The translations under genes and the position numbers were made by a program. The notes beneath the pieces are model-generated. The model did not search any database, was not told the DNA's origin, and was given only the letters and a program-made list of their open reading frames with translations. Below are positions 43,471 to 55,323 of a DNA stretch of 64,000 nucleotides, piece by piece; the first letter of the stretch is position 1; every line of letters starts with the position of its first letter. Location: contig NW_026947490.1 of assembly GCF_034190915.1 (NCBI RefSeq), positions 66,949,494 to 67,013,493 of the forward strand. The letters run 5' to 3'. Source of the DNA: Cavia porcellus. Its lineage: Eukaryota > Chordata > Mammalia > Rodentia > Caviidae.

Positions 43471-44689
43471 TCTTGAGGAAGATGGAGCATTTAGAGCTAG
43501 AGAGTTGGAGTAAAGGGGGGACATTCCTGGGAGGGGAAGAAGAGTGGGCTAGAATACAAGTGAAAGACTGCCTGGCATGTGCTCAGGGACAGTGTGTGAC
43601 ATCGCCCCACTGGAGCAATTGTTGGCACAGGATCCGAGTAAGCACGCTTCTGTCTTACCTCCCAACAACCTCAAAGGAAGCTCCAAGCCTTCTCATGACA
43701 CCCAGAAAGTTAGTTCTGGTATACACAGAAAGAAATGCTAAGAGTCTTGCTGCTCTGGTACCTCTGTATGGATTATTTAGAGGAAGAACATTGTTTGCAA
43801 ACTTTCCCCCACTTTCAGAACCCTGACAAGCAATCTCCCCTGAAGGCTGGAAGCATCTTTTATTCAGAGACGGAACCAAAGTTAGTCACTGCACCGCCTC
43901 TGTTGTGGGCTGTGAGTCTTAGGGGAATCTTGCTATCTGCTAAGAAACCCTTCCAATATGACAAGGAAAAAAACTTCAGGTCACAGACAGGCAGTGACAG
44001 GGGTCTGAGCCTCTGAGACTTGAGTTTGGAGCTGGAGTTGAGCCCTGGGAGATGTACAGCAGGGCCCACTCCTCATCTGTCCTCCCCAGCACGCAGGACA
44101 TCTAGCTGCAAGCCATAACAGATACTACTCTGATTATCATTCTAGGCCTACCCTTCTTTTTTATTTTCTCTGAAAGAATTTTCAAGAATTTTTCTGTGTT
44201 CTTGGGGCCAGTTCTAATATAATAGTTGGAAGCTTGCAAAAGATGGTGGTTCTCAACCAACAAGCATGGATCCCAGAAGTCCCCAAGGTAATTTTCTAAA
44301 GAAGGCCCAGAGCACTGAGCACACTTTATGAACCTGCTCTCCCAGAACTGTTCCTGAGCTAGGAAGAGAGAGTCATGTACTCAGGCAGCCAGGAATAGCT
44401 TGATAGGGAGGACCAGCACTGCTGAGATGCCCAGCGGAGCCTATGCCCTGCAGGGAGAGCTGATGTGAGGAACGGCTTTTACAGAGTGGGGCTCTCAAGT
44501 AGACTTGGGTCAAAAGAACTTTAAAGAGCAGATGAAGCCCTTAATCATCAGAGATAGGTGGTCTTAATGAGAAGAAAGGTTGAAAGATTGGCCAGCGAGT
44601 CCAATCTTAGTACACTGTGAAGACCATGGAGACAGATCGAGAAAATTGTGCTTCTTGGAGCAAGAGATATAACTAACTAATAAAATTCT
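43471..44689. other. unique sequence, no gene seen
   Basis: No feature recognised. The 117-codon frame at 43473-43826 lacks any motif. Confidence 0.4.
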
Positions 44690-44762
44690 ATCTATCTATC
44701 ACCTATGTATCTATGTATGTATGTATGTATGTATCTATCTATCTATCTACCTACCTACCTAC
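44690..44762. repeat. (CTAT)n/(TATG)n/(CTAC)n microsatellite
   Basis: A compound tetranucleotide tract with successive CTAT, TATG, CTAT and CTAC blocks. Confidence 0.92.
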
Positions 44763-45164
44763 TGTTCAGTCTTGTATTTTCAGTAGTTCTATATGTAATA
44801 ATTATCCCCAAAGGGATTGGTGAATGGAAAAGCGAGAGGACCAGTTCAGGGTCCCAAATGGAAAGTGCTGATTTCTTAGTTTCCCTCTGGGGGCACTGAC
44901 ACCATCATGGCAGGAGTATGCAGAGGTAAATCCCCAGGCTTTCCCCAAAGATATCTATACGACTTACCCAGAACACCACACCCTGGGGAAAGAGGAACTG
45001 CCAGCTCTTTCTAATACTGTGCCATGGGTCACAGTTGACCCCCACAGTGATGTGAGACTCCTGTCGGAGTGGGCCACACGGGGATTATGTAATGTGTGAA
45101 ATCTTCTCCCAGGGTCACGGGTGTGCTTGGTCGCTTCCACGTTCTTGAATGTATAACTGGGATA
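44763..45164. other. unique sequence, no gene seen
   Basis: No feature recognised. Confidence 0.4.
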
Positions 45165-45596
45165 GATATTGTGGTGTTCACCTTTCCATTGCTGGGATGA
45201 AATGTCTGACATTCACAGCTTAAAGGAGGACACGGTTATTCTGACTCAGAGTTTCAGAGTCTTCACTCCACGGCTGGTTGGCATCATAACAGAAATGTCA
45301 CAGAGGAAGTTCATGACAAAGGAAAAGTGCTCGTGTTCTGGTAGCCAGAGAGCAGAGGAGGGAAAGAGCCAGAGAGGGAGCCAGCGACTATTGCACATCT
45401 TCAAAGACACCACCCTGTGACCTGGCTCCTCCAGGAGCTCTGTCCCCTGACATTCCGCTCCACTGCGAACTCCTCAGCGCTCTCCTGATGCAGTCACCTC
45501 GCTAGACTCCACCTCTCCACTTTGCTGTGTGTGGATCAAGCCCTCAGCATGAGTCTTATGGAGGGTGCTTCATATTAAAACCACAATAGTCATACT
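45165..45596 (-). mobile_element. MaLR-type LTR, antisense
   Basis: TTTCCATTGCTGGGATGAAA at the reversed 3' end, then GAGGACACGGTTATTCTGAC and AGTTTCAGAGTCTTCACTCC. The interior has ACCTGGCTCCTCCAGGAGC. The reversed 5' end is AGTCTTATGGAGGGTGCTTC plus ATATTAAAACCACAATAG. Confidence 0.78.
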
Positions 45597-45740
45597 CAGC
45601 ATCGAGGGAAACCCTCAGATTGGCCTCTGGGAGGAAGTGGGAGAGCATTACAGTAGGATAGGCCTGGGGGAGCCCATGAAATACCCTCCCACCCTGACCA
45701 AGATGTCAGACAGGGTACATGGAGGGTCCTTCAGGTGGCT

Positions 45741-45788
<48 letters not shown>
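45741..45788. repeat. (TG)n microsatellite
   Basis: About 23 uninterrupted TG units. Confidence 0.95.
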
Positions 45789-45790
<2 letters not shown>

Positions 45791-46329
45791 TATTTCTGTA
45801 TTGATGCATATATTGCATGTGTTCCTATACACTGACCACCTGTTATAGCAAGTATTCCCTAACTAAAAGTGACAAATTTTCTTTTGCAGCAGAGACATGT
45901 ACTTGGAATCATTGCTGTGCCCTTGTCCACATAGGGAAAATCCTATGACATGCTCTGAAGGTGAGGAAGAGGTAAATACTCAGCTCCAGCCTAATCCTCA
46001 GAGTTTGGGAGCTAGGGAATGAGGCTTGCTCTGCAGGAGAGTCAGGTTAGGCTGCCTGGTGAAGGCCACTGGCTCTCCACAGAGAAGAAAGCAGCTTTCA
46101 GGGAGCCTTCCTTACCCTCTGGGCCCAAGAGAATCCCTCATCTTCTTAAGGATTCACTTATTAATTTTTAAGAGCAAAACCGGTAAGTCATATACATTTA
46201 TCATTTCTCATATGCTTGCCTTTGGGAGGCTGTTGGGTTACAAGTGCCTGGCTGGGTAGCATCCTCAGAGCTGAGTGACCGGAAGTATGGAGGTGCTGGG
46301 GTGGTTTTGGGTTGCCAGAGCACCATGAA
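45789..46329. other. unique sequence, no gene seen
   Basis: No feature recognised. Confidence 0.4.
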
Positions 46330-46735
46330 GACTGCCGTCTGAGCCCATTCTGTGCTACTATAACAGAACAGCTGAGACCTGGTATTTTATAAAGAATCAA
46401 AACTTATTTGGTTCATGGTTCTGTAAACTACAAAGGCCAAAAATGTGGAGCCAGCAAGTGGAGAGGGCTCTTGAGCCACATCATCCTATGGTGGAAGGGC
46501 AAGAGAATGCACCAACCCAACGAGGGGGTCACCCTCCTTATATGTCAAACCAGATCCCAGATAATGGCCACAATCATTCAGAAGGGCAGTGCCTCATGGT
46601 TCAGTCATCTCTCAAAGGTCCTCTCCCTTAATACCATTATAGAGACAATCAAATGTCAACCTGAGGCTCGAAGGTTGTTCAAACCATCATCCCAGCAGAC
46701 TGGCCATCCACCAGAAATGGGAACTGGATGAAAGT
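46330..46735 (-). mobile_element. MaLR-type LTR, antisense (source of a 219-bp duplication)
   Basis: CATTCTGTGCTACTATAACA, then CTTATTTGGTTCATGGTTCT, CTATGGTGGAAGGGCAAGAG and TAGAGACAATCAAATGTCAA follow the reversed LTR. The LTR continues on both sides of the duplicated segment (46508-46726), so this is the original location. Confidence 0.8.
46508..46726 (+). repeat. 219-bp direct duplication, source copy
   Basis: Aligned to 47903-48121 at a constant offset of 1395 with one difference (A at 46552, G at 47947). Confidence 0.97.
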
Positions 46736-47134
46736 TTTAGGACCAGCCTGACTTCAAAATGATGAGTGACCAGGATGGCTGTGCTTTTCTGAAGGGAACC
46801 AGAGAATTCAGTGGGCAACAGGTGAGTGTAGAGAAACAGAGCGTGATTCCAGTGCCAGAAAGACGGTGGTGGCTCATGGCTTCAGCAGCTCGCAGCTCTG
46901 CAGCAAGGGAATGAGCCCTTCTGACCCAAAGCTCTTGACTGCTAAATTGGAGACACTCACCTGCGTGCCTGCAACGTTGCTGTGAGGAGAAGGTGGGTGA
47001 CAGTGTGGACACCTGGCTATTACTTACCACTGCTTATGTAATGGGACAGTGCTTATGTTGAAAATAAAAGAGAACTAAATCCTAACAGATTTCAGAACTG
47101 CAATTCATTCATCATCTTTTCCTGTAAAAAATTC
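46736..47134. other. unique sequence, no gene seen
   Basis: No feature recognised. Confidence 0.4.
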
Positions 47135-47214
47135 CTTTTTTTGGTACTGGGGATCGAACTCATGACCTGATACTTGCCAGGCAGGCGCTTGTGCTGTTGA
47201 GCTAAACTCCTGGA
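47135..47214 (-). mobile_element. ID-type SINE, antisense, missing 5' end
   Basis: TTTTTTTGGTACTGGGGATC, then GAACTCATGACCTGATACTT, then GAGCTAAACTCCTGG, where the expected CCCAGCCCC is lost. Confidence 0.85.
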
Positions 47215-47883
47215 ATGCAGAGAAAAATTCTGTGAAAAGAGTAAAAAATAGATTTTGTATATGGTGTGTGAGGAAAATACGTAGGTACATATTTTATAAG
47301 TGAATTCGTTGGTGGGTTTGCCCTTGTAGCAGGAGGGCGAATGCAGCTGGAGGCCAATAGGGAACTTAAGTTTTTATTTTATTTTTTAGTAATAAAGAAA
47401 GGCTGAAAGGATTATGCCAGATGGATCACAGCCAGTTCTGGGTGGTAGGCAGAGGGATGTTTATATAAGATTCTTTAGACTTCAGTGGCATTTTATAAAT
47501 GTCTGAAAATAAAAAGTATTTGAAAGACAGAAACCAGGCAGTGATGCCAGAAAACAAGGGATTGATCCATGATCGGATGAACAATGATGAGAAGGAGGAA
47601 CAGCACCCAGGAGGACTGAGTTCCACCAGCCTTTTCCGCGTGCCAGAGACGGAGGAGGGGAGACCATCAGCCCTGCGCTCACAGAGAAGGGGAAGCGTGT
47701 GCCCTGCGGGCAGCGTGACTGTTTCCTCCAGGTGCCTCCACTTCTGGGGTTCATTTTATTTTCCAGTCGTTCACACTTCCCTTTGTTAAGGAAGTCGGTT
47801 TGCCAGAGGCTTCCAAACCAGCCACCTCGGCAGAGCTATGAGAACTCAGAGTTACTAAGAACTTTCTGTTTTTCCTAAAATTT
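47215..47883. other. unique sequence, no gene seen
   Basis: No feature recognised. A 96-codon frame at 47499-47789 has no domain. Confidence 0.4.
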
Positions 47884-48156
47884 TAACAAATGAGTTTAGT
47901 CCTGCACCAACCCAACGAGGGGGTCACCCTCCTTATATGTCAAACCGGATCCCAGATAATGGCCACAATCATTCAGAAGGGCAGTGCCTCATGGTTCAGT
48001 CATCTCTCAAAGGTCCTCTCCCTTAATACCATTATAGAGACAATCAAATGTCAACCTGAGGCTCGAAGGTTGTTCAAACCATCATCCCAGCAGACTGGCC
48101 ATCCACCAGAAATGGGAACTGACTAACAAATGGTCCTGACTAACAAATGAGTTTAG
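47884..48156 (+). repeat. 219-bp duplication, inserted copy with target duplication and filler
   Basis: The copy (47903-48121) lies between two occurrences of TAACAAATGAGTTTAG (47884-47899 and 48141-48156). On the right there is an extra filler, TAACAAATGGTCCTG (48124-48138). It equals the left junction TAACAAATG-AGTTTA-GTCCTG with six bases skipped. There is no poly(A) and no LTR terminus at either end, so this is neither retroposition nor integrase-mediated insertion. Confidence 0.93.
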
Positions 48157-49272
48157 CAAGTCTGATGAATTCACAAAACTACTGATCAGGTTTTTGGAAA
48201 GACTCTTTCTCTTCATGGAGTAAATGTACCGATGGGATGGGGTGCAAATGAGATGTTTGAGTGTTATTGTTAACCCTCAAGAACAATTTGCTTGTCCGGT
48301 AGTTGCCTGGGAGTCTTCAAAGGGGAGGGATTGTGCAAGGGAGCGTGAGGGACCATGTGTGAAGGGGACACTTGCCTGTTATGCCAGCACCACCAGGTCA
48401 AGTCCTGGTGTTCCTGTGTGCCCTCGGACAGGTCCTTACCTCCTGGGCTTACCCCTTACCAGTTCAATTATTTATATACAGGATGACCAAAAATCGCACG
48501 CATTTTTCATGGTCAGCTGGCTCTAAAGTAGGAAATCGTGGCGGTGGGCATTGTGGGGAGAAAAGTACTCATCTTCTGGCTGTGGGAGGCAGAAGAGAGG
48601 AGAAAGGAGCCAGGGAACAAGATATTTCCTCCAAGGCCACATCCCCTCGACTCATCTCTTCCAACCCCGCCCTGCTCCTAACACCACATGTGAAGTAGCC
48701 GTGAACTCAGCAGTGTTCCATGTACTTCACATGTGGTGAGAACAGCACCTTCAGCGACCCAGTCACCTTCCAAAAGCCGCTTCGCTGAACGTCTTTTAGA
48801 CCTAAAGCGTAACCATCTCGTGCCGTTCATTCACTAGTTTTAGCACTTGTGCGTTTCTGATGTGTGTGCTCCTTCCGTGCTCCTGGCTGGCACTTTGCAC
48901 TAGGAAGAGCTTTCTGCTTTCCTCAATCATGTGTTCCCTGATGTCAGTGTGAACTCACGGATTCTTCCTCTACTCAGTGGGTTAGAGTCCATTTCTATCA
49001 CTTTTTTTGTTGGTATTCAAGTTATCCCCATGGCCAGAAGGAGCACCAGCTGGCCTCCGTGTCCTGTGGACATATCCACGTCCTCTTCCTGGCATGAAGA
49101 ACTCTAACAATGCATTTGTCTGATGCATGAGTTTAGAATTCTCCACCATTGTCAACAGACAGGAGAGGGGTTTTGGTCAAAGACAGAAGACACTGTCTGT
49201 GAATAAAATGTCACCTTAGGCACCTCCTTTCTGGACCTCTGATACAATGATGGAGAAATTAAAAAAGATTCA
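48157..49272. other. unique sequence with a hairpin
   Basis: No gene recognised. It holds the perfect inverted repeat at 48682-48738, listed separately. Confidence 0.4.
48682..48738. repeat. 16-bp perfect inverted repeat (hairpin) with two CACATGTG sites
   Basis: CACCACATGTGAAGTA (48682-48697) and its exact reverse complement TACTTCACATGTGGTG (48723-48738) are separated by 25 bp. Each arm contains the palindromic E-box CACATGTG. Confidence 0.92.
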
Positions 49273-49468
49273 GCCAGTGTGGTGGCACATGCCTGTTACC
49301 CCAGCACTCTGGAGCCTCAGGCAGGAGGGTGGCAAGTTTGAGCCCAGACTGGGCAACTTAGTGGCATAGCAAGGTCTGGTCACAAAGCCTAATGACAGAA
49401 AACAGGAGAGGAGACGTAAGTCTGGGCCAGTGGGTGGGAGTGAAGGCTCTGGTTTCAGTCCTGTAGTT
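49273..49468 (+). mobile_element. B1-dID SINE
   Basis: The B1 unit reads CAGTGTGGTGGCACATGCC, then CCAGCACTCTGGAGCCTCAG and GACTGGGCAACTTAGTGGCA. A weak dID is at 49425-49465 (GGCCAGTGGGTGGGAGTG, then GGCTCTGGTTTCAGTCC). Confidence 0.75.
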
Positions 49469-50569
49469 GGAGGAAAGGAATCAGGGCAGAGCTTCACATG
49501 CACATCAGAAACTCTTCAGTTCCCTTCCTTGAGAAACAAGCACAGGCTTGGGAAGCAGGAGCAGGGAGGTGCAGGGTGGAAGTCCGGGTGCCCGCTCTTC
49601 CGAGTGACACCAGTGGGCATCTATGCTTCCACACATGCTTTACGAGCACTTCCTGGGCACCTGGCTCTGTCCTGTTCGGCCAGTGGAGGGACAATCATCT
49701 CTTCCCTTGTGGTTCTCACTGGATGAGGATCTGAGGGGCTGGGGAGACCTAGGCGACCTGGAGGATGGAGATTCCAGCAGGAGCCCAGTTGTTCGGGCAG
49801 AGCTGAGTCAGAGTCAGAGCCGGGGCCTCTCGGGAGCAACTGCAGGGCTGGACAGGTGTGGGCGAGGAAGGAGGGCAGCAGCCCCCCAAAGTCCCGTGGT
49901 GGTACTGCCGAGCCTGCGGGGTCCTCCCCGATGCCACACTGCGGTGGCTGGCTGGGCTTCACGCCTGTGAAACACCCGAAGCCCACTGGTGCCCAATCCG
50001 AAGAATGGGTCAGCATAGAGAGGGCCTATAGGGGCCACCCTGGCCCGGGTTTGCATCCTGCACAGTGCCAGCCAGGGCAGGTGGCCCTTCTCCTGCACCC
50101 ACCAGTGTGGCAAGAGAAAGGCCAGGCCATTGTGTGTTCTAGTCTGAGCCTCTTGTTGCCCGGCCCCTGGGGTGGGCAGAGCACCTTTGCCAGGAGGTCT
50201 GGCCTGAGACTCAATTCATCAGCTCTTAACCCAGGTCCCTTCCAGCCCTCGAGCTGAGCAGGAAAGCTAGCTGATGTGGGCAGGAGAGGCCCTGTCACCC
50301 ACAGTGGCTCAGCGGGGTCTTCCAGGTAGGTCGGGCTCTAGAGATCAAGTCTCCCTAGGCCTCAGCCTGGCTCGGGTCTCTGCCCGCTCCGTTCCCCTGA
50401 GCCACCTGCAGCTTCAGAGGGTGTGGTTTCTGTAGCCATCATCACGTCATGCTGCAAACCTGCAGTTTCCATCGACCCCAAGCAAAGGAATGGCCAAGGG
50501 GTCCTTAGGTTTTCCTTACCCTTGGGCTTTCCAGCCATCTCACGCCTAGTTTCCTTTTGGTTTCACTAG
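49469..50569. other. GC-rich unique sequence, no gene called
   Basis: Overlapping open frames of 90-133 codons run on both strands here. CpG density looks modest rather than island-like, and no domain, splice pattern or promoter motif is evident. Confidence 0.35.
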
Positions 50570-50720
50570 TCTTTTCATTTCCCTCCCCTCTCCTCCCCTC
50601 CCCCCTACTCTCTTCCCCTCCCCCCTACTCCCCTCCCTTCCCCTCCCCTCATTTTCCATCCAATCCTCCTCTCCTCTCTCTTCTCCATTCCTCTTCCCTC
50701 TTTTCTCTTCTCCATTCCTG
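50570..50720. repeat. pyrimidine-rich (CCCTCC/TTCCCT)n tract
   Basis: Low-complexity C/T run, with tandem CTCCCCTCCCCCCTACTC-type units at the start. Confidence 0.88.
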
Positions 50721-50885
50721 TTTTTTCTTGTACTGGGTCTTTAACCCAAGGCCTTCACCCTGTCCTCTATCCCAAGCCCTATTCTTAAAAAATTTAAGAC
50801 TTACTGACTTCTCCAGGTAGGACTCAAACTGGCAGTCCTCGAACACAGCTTCCTGGAGTCTGGGATTACGGGCATGGGCTTTGGG
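50721..50885 (-). mobile_element. B1-dID SINE, antisense, old
   Basis: The dID half reads TTGTACTGGGTCTTTAACCC and CTATCCCAAGCCC. The B1 half has AGGTAGGACTCAAACTGGC, GCAGTCCTCGAACACAGC and GTCTGGGATTACGGGCATGG. Confidence 0.75.
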
Positions 50886-51679
50886 AAGGGCTTCCTTGAA
50901 TAACCTGCGGGCACGATGAGCTTGGATCACTGCCCAGGGCAATGAGTCTTTGTGAAACAGAAAGCAAAACCCAATGACTCTCATCTGCCACCCTCTTCCT
51001 CTGGGTTGGGTGTGGTCCCAAGTCCCCAGGGCCCTTCTGAAACCCGTGCAGGACATAGGTGCCTCTGGCCTCCTTCCTGCTGTCACCAGAGAATGCTGCC
51101 TGGGACCAGGGCACTCTTGCTGGTCTGTGAAAGTGTCTGAACCCAGCATCCTGCTGTTCTGGACACTGTGGCTGGCACTGGAGCGGGGTTGAAAGCCACA
51201 CAGAAACCAGAGGGAGTTTCTCGGGGATCAGTGCGAGCAGCCAGATGCTTGGCCAGGGATGTGGGGGACACACGGCCGTCAAGGCAGCTGGTGCCACAGC
51301 ATCTCTAACGTGTGCTTGTGCCACAGTGCAGGGCTCAGAGCCGATGGTTTGCTAGCTCTAAGGCTCTGGGGAAATGTGTGTGTGCAGAGTCAGGGTCTGA
51401 GCTTGGGCAGGTGCTGGTCCTGAAAGCCCACTGCTGGCCTGAGTCTTGGCTGAAGTGTATCACTGCAGCAGTCATGAGTGGGCGTGACCAAGGGTGTACA
51501 GCTGAGATCAGAGGACACAGGCTGAGGGTGATGTGTCCAGGAGGACAGTGAGATTTGGATCCATGATTCTCAACAGGCAGAGGGCAAGTGAGAATGACTC
51601 GGGATACATTGGATGGTCACGAAGTGACCACCCGTGAGGACATGGCTGGCACCCAGTGGGAAAGGGTGAGGAAGGCTGC
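50886..51679. other. GC-rich unique sequence, no gene called
   Basis: Several overlapping frames up to 166 codons (minus, 50649-51149) run partly through the SINE and the CT tract, so they are not genes. Confidence 0.4.
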
Positions 51680-51910
51680 TTATAAAGGAACTGCAGTGGA
51701 ACTTCAGTTCACAAAGAAGGTTTTTGTGAACAATTTGGTTCACAAATAGAAATGTTCAGCGAAATTTTGTTTTTCTTTGTGAACTCCGCGTTGTTGAGGA
51801 ACCCAGCCCTGCCCATCTTTCTCTCACGAATAATAATGTAGCCTTGTTTTGTCGGAATCTGAAATGAATTACATTTGTGAATGGAGGCACCACTGTATCT
51901 GTGCCCAAAG
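51680..51910. mobile_element. possible mariner/Tigger-like DNA transposon relic
   Basis: GCAGTGGAACTTCAGTTCAC, then TTGGTTCACAAATAGAAATG and TTCAGCGAAATTTTG resemble the repeated GTTC-(A/G)-CAAA terminal style of Tc1/mariner-type elements. The far end GCACCACTGTA could be the partner terminus. Family not determined. Confidence 0.35.
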
Positions 51911-54050
51911 AAAAGGAATTACCCAGCATCAACTTTACAGCCTGGCCCTCGGAGAGCCACCGGAGGGATGGCCAGCCTCTCTGGCATCCAGCCCAAGACT
52001 GAGGGGGCCTTGATGGTACAAACCGGAGGTGTGTGTGCACACCGTAATCATCGTGCCTGAGCTGGCACTTTAGACACAAAGTCCTGGCTCCAAGGAAACC
52101 TGAAATTAAAAGACACTTATCGCTTCCCACAGCCCCTGGGTTCCAAGTTCAAGGTATCAGCATCTGCTGGCAGCTTCATTTTGGCCCATAGATGGTGTTC
52201 TGTGTGGAGCCTTCATTCACAACTTCTCTAGGAGACTGGGAGATGTTCAAGAAGTCCAGGGCTGACCTCCTGGACGGCCCAGCCTGTTACTGCAACAGTA
52301 GTGTAGGCCTTGCTCTCTGAACTAGAGAGAGCTTCCCAAGGAGACATCACCCTGCCTTTGAGCCTGCTTGGTCATCTAATGATCACCAAGCTCCCACAGT
52401 AGTCACGGAATCGGCAATGGTTTGGGGTTTTCCTGTTTCCCTTTAAAAGGAGGTGCTGGAGTCACCAGTCTCAAGGTCAGTGTTTTCCTGACCTCTGGGA
52501 AGGAACGGGACTGGGCAATGCGAAGACCCCCAGGTCTGTTTTCCCACAATCAGTTCAGGGTGTGTTCCTCCACTCTGAACATTGTGTGGGTCAGTAGAAG
52601 TGAGTCCCAAGCACGGCACAGCAGGTCCCTGCCAGTCCCCCACTCTGGTGGGAGCAGAAGGGTGTAGAGAAATGGGAAGTAGCTCGGCCCTGGGCTTCAG
52701 CCTTGGTCCTCGCTTCCCCAGTGTCCCCCGAAGCACAGGCAGCCAGAGCAGAGGAAGAGGCCTGAGCTCTGGTCTGTCCAGCCACAGCTGGAGAGGAACT
52801 GGTTCAGGTGAGTGGGGAAAGCCAGGGGCCTCCCCTGGGGGCAGAGGGGAAACCCTGCTGTTCAAAGCACCCTCAAAGCTGGCTGCTTCTAAGAATCAAG
52901 GAGATTCACTGCCCAGGTGCAGGGAAGTGACGCTGAAGGTGTCCTATGAGGCTCCCCACATGAGGCTCCCACTCTGAGAAGAAAGGCACGGGGAGGAGGA
53001 GGCCAGGGGACTGAGGCTTGTGTGGCTTGGCAGTGGCAGCTGCAGCAGGGATGGTCAGCCCAGTCAGACCTGATGCCCACTTGAGCCCATGAACAGTGGT
53101 TCTGACTCTCATTTTGCTCTCTTGAAATGAAAGCACAAGTGCTTCCAAATCCACAGACCATGCAGTGACAGTGACACAAACACCAGTGGGCTCCACCCCG
53201 CTCAGTCTGGCTGGGTGCGTAGCATCTCTGGCTGGCTTACATCTTTAGGCAAAGGATTTTCAGTGGCAAGGGCTTCGGGTTGTCAAGTAACTTTCCCCCA
53301 GAGTTACACAGTGGTAACTGCCAGGAAGAGGCTGGGGTTTGTCTTCTGAACACTTGGCCTGTGTGTTGGCCAGCTTTCCCTGCAGTGGGCTCTGGTGGGT
53401 CCCAACTCTGCTACCCTGGATGTGAGGGCTGCCTTCTCTGTGCTCGGTGTTGGTCCCGAGAGCCACGACACCTTTGCATCGGCACCGAGCCCTGTACCGC
53501 GGTGGGCTTGGATGTCCTGGGCAGTGAGCCACTCGGCTGGAGTCTGCCACACTGCAGTCCAGCGTCCTACACATCTGGGGCCACATGTAAGGACTTGTGA
53601 CACACAGCCCCCTGTCTTGCGTCATCAGTGCCAGCCACGAGAGTCACAACCCAGTGGAGGAACCAGACCCACAGTGGAGGTCTCTCCTGACCTTGTTTCA
53701 GTTCCCAAGAACTGCTGGCCAGAGGAGGGCAGCCAAAGGCACTGTGTTAAAAGCTATCCAACCACGCAGTACACGCAATTCCAACAGCAAATACCGAACC
53801 TTTACTTTCGGGGACTTTAGAATATAGATGGGCTTTAGAGGTCACTTATGACAGGAACATCTGTCACCTAACACAGAGCACAGATACTGGTGCTCGACAG
53901 TGGACTATCAATCATGTGCCCATTAGGGATGGCTTTAAACTTCTAAATTAGGGAGTTTTGAGTGGGATTGCTCTTAAAGAACTGGTTATCTCCTACCTGC
54001 AAGAATTAGTTTTTAGCTTTCCTCATGTTTACCTTTGTGTTGCTGTGTGG
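51911..54050. other. GC-rich unique sequence, no gene called
   Basis: Frames of 96-141 codons overlap on both strands (52443-53820) without recognisable domains. Confidence 0.4.
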
Positions 54051-54165
54051 GTTTTCTTTTTCTTGAGACAGGATTTCACTTGCAGTTCAGGCTGTCTCAC
54101 TTTGTAGCTCAGCCTCCACCTCATACTGGGATTCCTGGCATGCACCACCATGCCGGCCTGTGTGT
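54051..54165 (-). mobile_element. B1 SINE, antisense
   Basis: CTTGAGACAGGATTTCACTT, then TGTAGCTCAGCCTCCACCTC, GGGATTCCTGGCATGCACCA and CCATGCCGGCC. Confidence 0.75.
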
Positions 54166-55205
54166 GTGTTTTTAATATATTTGTTTTTGTAGTTTTTATT
54201 CTGTGTTTAGTAGGTATTTTTGTGGTTTTCTCTTTCCCTTGACTGCCATCTTGTGGCTGAAGGTGGCAATTGCAGACACCAGGCTCTAATCTGGGAGAAG
54301 AGAGGACAGAGCCACCAAGGGCCTGGCTTTCCTTTCCAGCCTGTCTGGCTCTTCACCAGCACTCCCACCAGAGGGTGAAAGGTCTGAATGGCCCATCGTC
54401 CCTCTCCTTTGGCTCCCCTTGCTTTGTTAGAGGAGCACAGCTGGTGGGTCTGGATGTCCCAACTCTGACCTCTTTGCCCAGCGACCTTGTTTAACTCAAA
54501 TACTGTACAGGTTACCGTGGAGACTTCTCACTGCCGGCCTAGGGACCTCAGAGCTGGTCTTCCAGTGATTTCAGCCTGGAGCACTGCTTCTCTCAGCCGG
54601 AGCCGCTCCAGAGTCGCCACCAGGTCACAGCTGATCTTTCCTCCAAGTTGTAGGGAACCGCTGAAGCTGGAGATGATCACGTGTGTGGGGCTAAAGCAAG
54701 GCCAGCCCAGAAAACACAGAGAGCTCAAATCAAGCCATGTATGAAAGCTGTTCCAGCTCCAAGAAGGCAGGGTCCAGGCCAGCCAGCCAGACAAGCTGCC
54801 AGGCAGTGGCCTTGAAACTGACATTCTTCCTGGGGCAGGGTGAGGGGGTGTGGGGGGGTACAAATAAATGTCAGCAGTTCCTTCCCTCCGATCAGGAGGG
54901 TAAGGGCTCCGCCGGATTCCAGCCTCTTTATTTTCTCATCCTCTCACGGTCCTTTACCCCAAGAACCTTAAGAGCTGCATGGTTCGCAGCACGGGGTAGT
55001 GAGCAGGATCCTTTGAGCTCTGAGCTTTCTTCCAGGCGCGATGGTTTTCTATCGCTTTATGTATGAGCCCTGCCAGACCCCGGGGTGGAGAAGCTGACCC
55101 TCCCATTCTGGTGGCCCATGTCTGCTGTTTGATATTAGATGGTAGAAATGAGTCCTATATTATTTTTCTTTCTTCTAGGTAAAAAGCCCTTCCCTCCTTT
55201 CTTTC
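54166..55205. other. unique sequence, no gene called
   Basis: No domain or repeat recognised. Confidence 0.4.
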
Positions 55206-55323
55206 TTTTTTCTTTTTTTTTTTTTTTTGGTCTTTTTCATTTTTATTGGTACCAGGGATCGAACTCACGACTGCCTGCTTGCAAGGCAGCGCTTATGCCG
55301 CTGAGCTAAATCTCCAGCCCCTT
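55206..55323 (-). mobile_element. ID-type SINE, antisense, young
   Basis: (T)n, GGTCTTTTTCATTTTTATTG, GTACCAGGGATCGAACTCAC, then GCTTGCAAGGCAGCGCTTAT and GAGCTAAATCTCCAGCCCC. It sits in a T/C-rich host tract that hides the TSD. Confidence 0.9.

Noticed and set aside
49469..50569. Possible CpG island or first exon
   Set aside because: GC-rich, but CpG dinucleotides are not dense, and no promoter element or defensible coding frame was found.
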